Translations under genes and position numbers: made by a program
The notes under the pieces: generated by a model
Seen by the model: only the letters and a program-made list of their open reading frames with translations
Database searches by the model: none
Told to the model about the DNA's origin: nothing
Source: JABDPF01 sp036351575
GTDB lineage: Bacteria; Pseudomonadota; Gammaproteobacteria; Xanthomonadales; SZUA-36
Assembly: GCA_036351575.1 (NCBI GenBank)
Contig: JAZBPJ010000135.1
Location: 1-16,604 of the forward strand
Length of the DNA: 16,604 bases
Direction: 5' to 3'
Shown: positions 7,747-14,484 of the stretch, piece after piece
Numbering within the stretch: the first letter of the stretch is position 1
Layout of the letters: each line of letters opens with the position of its first letter

Positions 7747-8431
7747 GGGAGCGCAGCCCGCAAAGAAAATCGAGCGCCTCGCGGCGAGCGCTGCACCATG
7801 CCGCGGCCGCCTGTTCCGGTCCCGGATTCTCACGCAGCACGTCTCCGAGTTTGCGTAATGCAATTTCCAGTCGGGTCGCTCCCGCCATGGCGCTTCCCCC
7901 GGTCATGCGGTGCACGACGCCGGCGGCATCCCGCAACTGCCGGTTCGCGATCATGGATTCCAGCCGGTCGAGCCCCGAGGTCAGATCCTGCCGCAGCAGG
8001 CGGCGCATCGTCCCGCTGCCGTTGGCGGAATGGCGCTGGCCGGAAATTTCCGCGCCGACGGCGCGGGCGAGTTCCTCGGGCGCTACCGGTTTTTGCATGA
8101 TCTTCGCAAAGCCGCAGTCGTGCGCGTCGGCAGGAAGGGCGTCAGCACGGCTTCCGCTCAGCAGCAGGAAGCGCGGTTTCGCCCGCGATCGCGGCCAACG
8201 GCTCCGGATGGCCCGCACGAGCCCGGCGCCGGTCCCGTCGCCAAGCTGCCAGTCCGTCAGCACGGTGGCGGGCAGCCAGTCGGCGGCCGCGACCACCGCT
8301 TCCGCCAGGCTGCGAGCCGGCTTGACACTGCAGCCGCAGCGACGCAACGCGGCAAGGGTGCAGTGACGGCTGGCCGCGTGATCGTCGACCACCAGGACCC
8401 GCGCATCACGGGTGCTTTGACGGTTTTTCAT
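7733..8431 (-). CDS. Orphan receiver-Hpt phosphorelay protein
   Basis: The 232-aa protein joins a two-component receiver domain (about 10-125) to a histidine phosphotransfer domain (about 150-228). The receiver has acidic residues Asp16-Asp17 (VVDDH), phosphoacceptor Asp60 (VLTDWQLGDG), Ser92 and Lys114 (QKP). The Hpt domain has phosphorylatable His174 in HRMTGGSAMAGATRLE. This is the arrangement at the C-terminus of hybrid kinases such as BvgS and EvgS, but here without sensor, kinase or DNA-binding domain. It should pass phosphate from an unlinked hybrid kinase to another regulator; the partners are unknown. The ATG at 8429-8431 has a strong ribosome binding site (AAAGGGGA, 8436-8443, four bases away). 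It is the only minus-strand gene, convergent with pdxJ and divergent from slt. Confidence 0.9.
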   Translation of the reverse strand: MKNRQSTRDARVLVVDDHAASRHCTLAALRRCGCSVKPARSLAEAVVAAADWLPATVLTDWQLGDGTGAGLVRAIRSRWPRSRAKPRFLLLSGSRADALPADAHDCGFAKIMQKPVAPEELARAVGAEISGQRHSANGSGTMRRLLRQDLTSGLDRLESMIANRQLRDAAGVVHRMTGGSAMAGATRLEIALRKLGDVLRENPGPEQAAAAWCSARREALDFLCGLRSLQGA

Positions 8432-8472
8432 GGATTCCCCTTTACTGCTGCTGCGCCGGGGCGCATGAAACG

Positions 8473-8502
8473 ATGATACAACCCCTATTTGCCCCTTGTC
8501 GA
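8473..8502 (-). promoter_or_regulatory. Candidate promoter of the receiver-Hpt gene
   Basis: Read on the minus strand, TCGACA (8502-8497, 5 of 6 to the -35 consensus) is followed after 18 bases by TATCAT (8478-8473). Transcription would start near 8466, leaving a leader of about 35 bases that contains the strong AAAGGGGA site. The -35 box overlaps that of the divergent slt candidate. Confidence 0.4.
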
Positions 8503-8524
8503 TGACGGGTCATTTTCCTATCCT
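8496..8524 (+). promoter_or_regulatory. Candidate promoter of slt
   Basis: TTGTCG (8496-8501) and TATCCT (8519-8524) are separated by the optimal 17 bases. The expected start of transcription is near 8531, the same position as the preferred slt GTG codon. The -35 box shares six bases with the minus-strand candidate, so the two promoters would compete for RNA polymerase. Confidence 0.4.
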
Positions 8525-8530
8525 GTTCAA

Positions 8531-10585
8531 GTGAATCCCTTGACGCTTTATCCTGCGTGCCGGCTCGTTACGCAGCGTGCCGGTTTTGGCAGGCTCAGGC
8601 CCGGTCGCCTTTTCCTGGTGGCCTTGCTGGTCGCACTGTGGCCGGGTGTTCCGCGCGCGCTGGCGGAAGAAATTGACCTGGCCGGGCAGCGTGCTGCGTT
8701 CAGCGCGGCATGGGAGGGAGCGAGGAAAGGTGACCGGGAGTCATTCGAACACTCGCTCGACAGCCTCGGAGGTTACATCCTCCATCCTTACCTGCGCTAC
8801 GAAGACCTCAGGCACCGCCGCCGCAGCGCCGGTGAGGCGGAAATGTCCGGGTTTCTCGAAGCACACCGCGACTGGGCGTTCGCTGCGGGGCTGGAAACCG
8901 CCTGGCTCCGTTCCCTGGGTGAACGCGGCCAATGGGGTGCGGTGCTAAAGCATGGCGGTAAATCCCAGGATACCGAGGTGCGCTGCCACTTTGCCAATGC
9001 ACGCATTCAGACCGGAGCGACCGATGGCCTGCTGCCCGTCGCCCGGGCGCTGTGGACAAAAGGCGAGTCGCAGCCCGACGCCTGTGACCCGGTTTTCGCC
9101 TGGTTGAAGCAGCAGGGCGGGATCGGCAGCGGATTGGCCTGGGAGCGTTTCGGGCTTGCCATGGAGGCGCGCGAACGAAAGCTGGCGCGCTACCTGGTCC
9201 GATTCATGGACAAGGACGACCGGGCGTGGGCCGAGCGCTGGCTGCAGCAGGACCGGAAAGGCTACAGGCAGCTGGATGCCGCGTCGCGCTGGCCGGACTC
9301 TGAAAAGGGCCGGACCATCGTCCAGTACGGTCTTGGCCGCCTGGCCCGCGACGATCCGGAACGCGCCTGGGAGACATTCCTGGCGCTGGACGGAGCGATC
9401 GGCTGGAGCGAGACGGAGCGGGACGCCGTGCTCGCCGGCCTGGCCCTGTGGTCCGCCGTGGGCCGGTCGCCGAATACCGACGATCGCATGCGCGCGGTCC
9501 CCGCTGCGTTTCGCGACGGGAAACTGCTGGAATGGTGGGTGCGGCACCAGCTTTTGCAGGAAGACTGGCGCGGGGTCATCGAAAGCATCGCCGCGATGCC
9601 GCCGGAACTGCAGGACGATTCGCGCTGGCTCTACTGGATCGCGCGCGCCCGTATCGAGTCCGGAGCAGTGGCGGAAGGCCGTGCCGGCATGGAACAGCTG
9701 GCATTGCGCGCCAACTACTACGGTTTCCTGGCGGCCGATCACCTGGGCCTGCCGTATGCGATCTGCCCGGAGGCGCCGCATGTGGCGGAATCAGACATCG
9801 GCCGCTTCCTGGAAAGAGAAGGCGTCGACCGTGCGCTGGAGCTGCGGTTGGTGGGATTGCAGGACTGGGCCCGCAGTGAATGGAGCCGGGCCGTGCGCGG
9901 CCTGGACAACGCCGGGCTGCGCGCCGCGGCGGCGGTGGCGGTCCGGGCAGACTGGCCGGACATGGCGATCTTCGCGCTGGGAGACAGCGGTGACTCCAGG
10001 TGGTACGAATGGCGCTTCCCGCTGGCTTACCAGGCGCTGGTGAGTGCACAGGCGGGCGAAAACGGCGTGGACCCCAGCTGGGTCCTGGGGCTGATGCGCG
10101 CGGAAAGCGCACTGGCCGAAGATGCGATCTCGCATGCGGGCGCCCGCGGCCTGATGCAGATCACGCCGGGTACGGCGACCCGGCTCGCGCGCAAGCACTC
10201 GTTCGAATACGGGGGCAGGGCGGAGCTCCTGGTTGCGGAAACGAGCGTCCGATTCGGAACGGCATACCTCGGGGACCTGCTGGAACGCTTTCACGGCAAC
10301 CCGGTTCTGGCCACCGGCGCCTACAACGCCGGGCCGAACGCGGTCGAACGCTGGATCGGCGGCGAGGCGATCGACGACCCGGCCATCTGGATCGATACGC
10401 TGCCCTATTTTGAAACCCGTGACTACATTCCCCGGGTGCTCGCGTTTTCGACGATTTACGAGTGGCGGCTCGGCCAGGCGGTGAAGCGGGTTTCCTCGCG
10501 CATGCCGCCGCTGACGCTAAGCGGCGCCGCGCCTGCCGGGGCAGACGCGAAAAGCGCCGACATCTCATGTTCTGCCTTTCGCTGA
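8531..10585 (+). CDS. slt: Soluble lytic murein transglycosylase (Slt70-like)
   Basis: This periplasmic enzyme cleaves peptidoglycan glycan strands non-hydrolytically, leaving 1,6-anhydromuramoyl ends. From GTG 8531 the product has 684 aa, somewhat longer than the roughly 645-aa E. coli Slt. A hydrophobic segment at about 27-38 ending in ALA before Glu46 is the signal peptide, with an unusually long n-region. An alpha-superhelical, Trp/Arg-rich U-shaped domain fills about 46-500. The catalytic domain has Glu525 (RAESAL), GLMQITPGTA from 540 and AYNAGP at 597-602. The start is uncertain: TTG 8489 and TTG 8540 are in frame and none has a clear ribosome binding site. GTG 8531 was chosen for its position relative to the promoter and signal peptide. 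Its products are substrates for recycling by NagZ, encoded at the right end. Confidence 0.93.
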   Translation: MNPLTLYPACRLVTQRAGFGRLRPGRLFLVALLVALWPGVPRALAEEIDLAGQRAAFSAAWEGARKGDRESFEHSLDSLGGYILHPYLRYEDLRHRRRSAGEAEMSGFLEAHRDWAFAAGLETAWLRSLGERGQWGAVLKHGGKSQDTEVRCHFANARIQTGATDGLLPVARALWTKGESQPDACDPVFAWLKQQGGIGSGLAWERFGLAMEARERKLARYLVRFMDKDDRAWAERWLQQDRKGYRQLDAASRWPDSEKGRTIVQYGLGRLARDDPERAWETFLALDGAIGWSETERDAVLAGLALWSAVGRSPNTDDRMRAVPAAFRDGKLLEWWVRHQLLQEDWRGVIESIAAMPPELQDDSRWLYWIARARIESGAVAEGRAGMEQLALRANYYGFLAADHLGLPYAICPEAPHVAESDIGRFLEREGVDRALELRLVGLQDWARSEWSRAVRGLDNAGLRAAAAVAVRADWPDMAIFALGDSGDSRWYEWRFPLAYQALVSAQAGENGVDPSWVLGLMRAESALAEDAISHAGARGLMQITPGTATRLARKHSFEYGGRAELLVAETSVRFGTAYLGDLLERFHGNPVLATGAYNAGPNAVERWIGGEAIDDPAIWIDTLPYFETRDYIPRVLAFSTIYEWRLGQAVKRVSSRMPPLTLSGAAPAGADAKSADISCSAFR

Positions 10586-10672
10586 TGATTGGCCCTTTCG
10601 CTTCGCCGTGGTGGCATCTTTCACGGGTGGATCTGCGCACCTCGAACAAGCGGTTTTTGTCGGCACGTTTTG

Positions 10673-10678
10673 TATACT
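10673..10678 (+). promoter_or_regulatory. Candidate -10 box before the CotH-like gene
   Basis: TATACT (5 of 6 to consensus) lies in the 127-base gap after slt, 34 bases before the next ATG. No good -35 box stands 15-19 bases upstream; TTGTCG at 10657-10662 is too close. No strong terminator hairpin is visible after slt, so read-through from slt is possible. The rest of the gap shows nothing recognisable. Confidence 0.3.
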
Positions 10679-10712
10679 GAACGCATTCTCGAGCAACAAG
10701 TCGGCAAACGAT

Positions 10713-11792
10713 ATGTCTCATTTACCCGCCATCCCCAGGTTGAACAGGTGGCTGATCGTCCCTTTACTGGCAATCGCATCCCACACGCAGACGGCCGCTG
10801 CCGAAAATGGCGCGCCGCCGGGATTGTTCGGTGAAGAGACGAACCTCGAACTGACGGTTTCTGCACCATGGGAACAGTTGCTGGACGACAGGCACAATGA
10901 AGACCCCTATCCCGCCAGGGTGAGTTATTCCGGGCCGGGGGGGGATTCCTTCAGTTTCGATGCAACGGTGGCGCGTCGCGGTGTATCGCGGCAGCGGGTC
11001 TGCGAGTTTCCCCCGATCGAACTGCAGGTTGACCCGGAAGATGCGAAAGGTTCGGTCTTCCAGGGCCAGGAGACGCTGCGAATGGTGACGCATTGCCGTC
11101 GCCCGGACCGCTACGACCAGTACTACCTGCTGGAGATGATGGCCTATCGAATGTTCAACCGGATCACCGATTACAGTTTCAGGGTCCGGCCCCTGACCGT
11201 TCACTACGTCGACAGCGATAGCGGTTCGTCTTACGACACGCGGTTTGCGTTTGTCGCCGAGGACGACAACACCCTGTCCGGGCGGACTTCACTGGAACTG
11301 CTGTCCATTGCCCGTGTGCCGTTATCCCGGCTAAATCCCGACGCCGCCGCCGACCTGGCGCTGTTCCAGTACATGATCGGCAACGTGGACTGGTCTCCGC
11401 TGCTGGGTTCCGGGGGTGAGAACTGCTGTCACAACGTGGCGCTGCTGGGGCCGAGTCCGCTCGGGGACGAAGCCCGCGTCTGGCCGCTGCCCTACGATTT
11501 TGACTCGTCCGGCCTGGTGGATGCGCCGTACGCCACCCCTCCCGAAAGTCTCGGCGCCCGAACCGTCACGGAGCGAATCTACCGCGGCTACTGTGCGCAC
11601 AACGATTACCTGGACGTTGCCCGGCAGAAATCGCTCAGCAATCGGGACAGGATCCTGGGCGTTCTTGACAGCGACCCCAGGCTCGACGAGCACTCCCGTG
11701 AAAAAGCCCGCAACTACCTGGAGAAATACTTCGACATTCTCGGTGACGACGAGGAATTCGAGCGCCGGATCACCAGCCGTTGCCGCAAATGA
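10713..11792 (+). CDS. Secreted protein with remote CotH-kinase-like pattern
   Basis: The 359-aa product has a signal peptide (residues 1-30, ending TQTAAA) and no other membrane segment, so it is probably periplasmic. I do not recognise a named family with certainty. The order of motifs recalls CotH-type atypical kinases, which phosphorylate secreted proteins. ARRGVSRQRVCEFPPIELQ (87-105) resembles the CotH RGNSSR...K segment. A helical stretch follows at 135-150, then a strand and FVAEDDN (180-186). LFQYMIGNVDW (217-227) precedes HNVALLG (240-246) and PLPYDFDSSG (258-267), which could supply catalytic and metal-binding Asp226, Asp262 and Asp264. Six cysteines (97, 128, 238, 239, 294, 357) suggest disulfides. 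It ends in an ATGA overlap with the YdbH-like gene, implying coupled translation. Kinase activity is inference. The ATG at 10713 lacks a strong ribosome binding site. Confidence 0.7.
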   Translation: MSHLPAIPRLNRWLIVPLLAIASHTQTAAAENGAPPGLFGEETNLELTVSAPWEQLLDDRHNEDPYPARVSYSGPGGDSFSFDATVARRGVSRQRVCEFPPIELQVDPEDAKGSVFQGQETLRMVTHCRRPDRYDQYYLLEMMAYRMFNRITDYSFRVRPLTVHYVDSDSGSSYDTRFAFVAEDDNTLSGRTSLELLSIARVPLSRLNPDAAADLALFQYMIGNVDWSPLLGSGGENCCHNVALLGPSPLGDEARVWPLPYDFDSSGLVDAPYATPPESLGARTVTERIYRGYCAHNDYLDVARQKSLSNRDRILGVLDSDPRLDEHSREKARNYLEKYFDILGDDEEFERRITSRCRK

Positions 11793-13792
11793 GGCAGTCG
11801 GCCGGAGCCAGCGGGGGCCATGCCCTGCCGCTGCTTGCCGTTCTTTTCCTGGCCCCGGGAGGCCTGCTTTCGGCCGCTGCGCCTGAGCTGCCGCAATGGC
11901 CCGTTTTTCGCTTCGAGGCGGCGCAAATAGAGTGGCAGGGCAGGCGGATCGAGGGGCTGCGGCTGGAACTCGAAGAAGACGGACTGTTCGTCCTCGCCGT
12001 GGAACGCGTCGCCGACGCGGAGCGCGAACCCTTGATCGGCCCCTCGGTTCTGGCCGGACGGCTGGAGCAGGTCGAGCAAGGCGCCGACGAAATGCAGGCC
12101 TCGGGAACGGCTGAATTCCGCGGCCTGGAAGCAAATTGGCGGTATTCCAGCGCGCGCGGGAACCATTCACTGTGCCTCGATGCAGCCTCGTCGGCGATCG
12201 AGAAGCTGCTGCGCAGCGAGTGGCCGATCGAGGGGAATCCGTGGACCCGCAGCGGGAGCATCAGCGGCTGCGCGGCATACCCGCAGGACCCGGACAATGG
12301 CGACGCCATGGCGCTCGAAATCGTTTTCGACGGCATTTCCTTCGATTCTCCGGAAGGCCGTTTCGCCGGCGCAGACCTTGACCTGGAAATCGCCGCCGAC
12401 GTGCGGTTCGGCGACGACGTGTTCGTCGAAGCGGAAGGCCGCCTGGCTTCCGGCCAGGTGCTGATTGACCAGTTCTACGGCGATTTCTCCGCATCGCCGA
12501 TCGATTTTCGATTGCTGCCGCAATGGACGGCAAGCGGCCTTGAAAGCGCAGCGGTAAAGATTCAGGACGATGGCGCATTGCATGTCGATGCGCGCCTGGC
12601 CCCGAATGACGGCGGCGATTGGGCGGTTGAAGTCCGCCAGCTCGACCTGGGCTTTCCCGGCGCTTACCGGCGCTACATCGAGCCGTTCGCCGCGGCCTGG
12701 ATGCTCGACGGGCTGGAGATGACCGGGGGGGTGCGGTGGTCGGGCACGCTGATGCAATCAAGGGTCGAGTCCGGCAACCTGGACGTATCGGATCTCAGCA
12801 TCGTCGACGTGCGACGGGATCGCTTTGCCCTGACCGGCCTTTCAACCCGGCTCAGGCCCGGTGACGAAAACAGCCAGTCGGCAGTCAGCTGGTCGGGCCT
12901 GCTGTTCGAACGAATCAACCTGGGCGCAGGCTCAGCGCTGCTGGACACAACGCCGGGTGCTTTCGCGCTTGCCAGCCCGTTGCGATTGGACGTGCTGGGC
13001 GGTCAGCTGCAAATTGACCGCCTGCGTTACGTCATGCCGGGAAGCCCGGCCGCGGCCGGGGCCGAATCGCGCTTTGAAATGCAGGCGAAGCTGGCCGGGA
13101 TCGACATGGCACGGCTGACCAGGGCGTTTGGCTGGCCGCGATTTGACGGCAGGCTGAGCGGAGAGATTCCCCGGGTCCGGCTCGATGCGGGTGTGCTTCG
13201 GGCCGACGGCGAGATGCGCTTTGAAATTTTCGATGGCGAAGTCACGGTCGGCGGCCTGTCTGCCGAGCGTCTTTTCGGCGTGCTGCCCAGCCTGGCGGCC
13301 GATATCCAGATCAGGAACCTCGACCTCGAGCAGGTCACAAGCACCTTCGAGTTCGGCACGATCGGGGGACGGCTGGACGGTCGGGTCGATGCGCTGCGGC
13401 TGCTGGACTGGCGGCCGGTTTCCTTTGACGCCTGGCTGGGCACACCCGAGGACCAGGGCAGCGCGCGCTCGATTTCCCGCCGGGCCGTGCGCAACCTCAC
13501 CGCCATCGGCGGCGGCAGCGGGGCCGCTGCATTGTCCAGTCCGATCATTCGCATGTTCCAGTCGTTTTCTTACCGGCGCCTGGCGCTGGGGTGCCGGCTG
13601 GAAAATTATGTCTGCCACATTACCGGCCTCGATGACGACGGTGAGAGCGTGCTCCTGCTGGAAGGGGCCGGCATTCCCCGAATCACCGTCCGCGCCTGGA
13701 ATCGCAGCGTCGACTGGACGCGCATGATGGAGAACCTGGCGAATCTGAGCAGCGAGCCGACCGTGCAGCTGGGCGGCGCGCCGGACTCTTGA
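11789..13792 (+). CDS. ydbH: YdbH-family AsmA-like envelope protein
   Basis: The 667-aa product resembles the YdbH family (older database name 'dicarboxylate transport' domain). This is one of the AsmA-like proteins that span the periplasm and move phospholipids between membranes. It starts with one hydrophobic segment at about 12-29 (signal or inner-membrane anchor), followed by long beta-strand-rich sequence. The conserved C-terminal part includes GTIGGRLDGRVDALRLLDWRP, then ISRRAVRNLT from 562, the glycine-rich AIGGGSG (572-578) and paired Cys602 and Cys609. The family C-terminus VDWTRMMENL is intact. E. coli YdbH is about 880 aa, so this version is shorter. The ATG at 11789 overlaps the preceding stop by four bases (ATGA). 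The following DUF1318 lipoprotein gene supports the assignment, as in the E. coli ydbH-ynbE-ydbL operon. Transport of dicarboxylates is not implied. Confidence 0.82.
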   Translation: MRQSAGASGGHALPLLAVLFLAPGGLLSAAAPELPQWPVFRFEAAQIEWQGRRIEGLRLELEEDGLFVLAVERVADAEREPLIGPSVLAGRLEQVEQGADEMQASGTAEFRGLEANWRYSSARGNHSLCLDAASSAIEKLLRSEWPIEGNPWTRSGSISGCAAYPQDPDNGDAMALEIVFDGISFDSPEGRFAGADLDLEIAADVRFGDDVFVEAEGRLASGQVLIDQFYGDFSASPIDFRLLPQWTASGLESAAVKIQDDGALHVDARLAPNDGGDWAVEVRQLDLGFPGAYRRYIEPFAAAWMLDGLEMTGGVRWSGTLMQSRVESGNLDVSDLSIVDVRRDRFALTGLSTRLRPGDENSQSAVSWSGLLFERINLGAGSALLDTTPGAFALASPLRLDVLGGQLQIDRLRYVMPGSPAAAGAESRFEMQAKLAGIDMARLTRAFGWPRFDGRLSGEIPRVRLDAGVLRADGEMRFEIFDGEVTVGGLSAERLFGVLPSLAADIQIRNLDLEQVTSTFEFGTIGGRLDGRVDALRLLDWRPVSFDAWLGTPEDQGSARSISRRAVRNLTAIGGGSGAAALSSPIIRMFQSFSYRRLALGCRLENYVCHITGLDDDGESVLLLEGAGIPRITVRAWNRSVDWTRMMENLANLSSEPTVQLGGAPDS

Positions 13793-13797
13793 CAACC

Positions 13798-13806
13798 TGA
13801 TAGAAT
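13798..13806 (+). promoter_or_regulatory. Possible extended -10 element before the DUF1318 gene
   Basis: TGATAGAAT fits the extended -10 pattern TGnTATAAT with one mismatch in the hexamer. Transcription would start near 13813, giving a leader of about 27 bases that contains the GGAG site. A perfect TTGACA at 13789-13794 over the ydbH stop is too close to act as its -35. Cotranscription with ydbH remains likely. Confidence 0.3.
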
Positions 13807-13839
13807 CGACTTTCTTCAAAACCACTCTCGGAGCAGCTC

Positions 13840-14442
13840 GTGGGCAAGTTCAAAATCCTGTTTTTCTCGGTGCTGGCAACGGCCTTGGTGTCCTGCGTCA
13901 CGATCAACGTCTATTTCCCTTCAGCGGAGGCGGAACGGGCTGCCGAAGCGTTCGTTGAAGAGGTGCTCGGAGAGGAGCGCAATGATGAAGGGGCGCTGCT
14001 TGACCCGCTGAACCTGCCGGGTAACGTCATTTACCTGGCTGCCGTCGGTGTGCTCGATTTCGTCGTGCCCAGCGCGGTCGCTCAGCAGCCGGATTTCAAG
14101 ATCAACACGCCGCAGGTCAACGCCATCAAGCAACGCATGGCGGAGCGTCAGCGCACGCATCTCGGCAGCTGGTTCGATGCGGGCGCCATCGGTTTCACGG
14201 CAGACGGGCTGATCAGCATAAGAGACCGCGCCGCGGTCGGGCTGGATCAACGGCGTTTGCTGGAACGTGTCGTGGCGGAAGAAAACCGGGACCGCAACGC
14301 GGTTTACCGGGAAATCGCCGTGGCCAACGGGCGCCCGGAGTGGGAAAGCGACGTGCGCGAGACCTGGTCGCGGGAGTGGGTGAGAAACGCGCGGCCCGGA
14401 TGGTACTTCCAGCGCCCGGACGGGGCGTGGCAGAGAAAGTAG
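13840..14442 (+). CDS. ydbL: DUF1318 (YdbL-type) lipoprotein with YnbE-like N-terminus
   Basis: The 200-aa product is a lipoprotein: residues 1-18 are a signal peptide and Cys19 follows ALVS (lipobox LVSC). The residue after Cys is Val, so transport to the outer membrane is expected. After Cys19 comes VTINVYFPSAEAERAAEAF, a short strand then helix, reminiscent of the small lipoprotein YnbE. A second hydrophobic stretch (about 61-78) ends in PSAVAQQ and looks like a retained signal peptide. It is followed by the DUF1318 (YdbL) domain at about 80-190, containing RDRAAVGL, EENRDRNAVYREIAVANG and a Trp-rich tail. In E. coli, YnbE and YdbL are separate proteins acting with YdbH, so this reads as a fusion of the two. 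The GTG at 13840 has GGAG (13830-13833) six bases upstream. The gene lies 47 bases after ydbH. Confidence 0.85.
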   Translation: MGKFKILFFSVLATALVSCVTINVYFPSAEAERAAEAFVEEVLGEERNDEGALLDPLNLPGNVIYLAAVGVLDFVVPSAVAQQPDFKINTPQVNAIKQRMAERQRTHLGSWFDAGAIGFTADGLISIRDRAAVGLDQRRLLERVVAEENRDRNAVYREIAVANGRPEWESDVRETWSREWVRNARPGWYFQRPDGAWQRK

Positions 14443-14484
14443 CCCGCACCATACACAACCGGCACCGCAGCGCAGCGAGGATCC

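Noticed and set aside
7798..8476. Plus-strand open frames opposite the receiver-Hpt gene
   Set aside because: Their translations lack any domain. The minus-strand frame has complete receiver and Hpt motifs and a strong ribosome binding site.
10608..10712. Upstream in-frame start that would lengthen the CotH-like protein by 35 residues
   Set aside because: The extension places the signal peptide far from the N-terminus and begins before the likely promoter. ATG 10713 gives a normal signal peptide.
13045..13060. 16-base GC-only palindrome inside the ydbH-like gene
   Set aside because: It encodes a Pro-Ala-Ala-Ala linker in GC-rich sequence, has no T-tract and lies mid-gene. Chance composition explains it.
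13789..13794. Perfect TTGACA over the ydbH stop codon as a -35 box
   Set aside because: No -10-like hexamer lies 16-18 bases downstream. The nearby TAGAAT is only six bases away.
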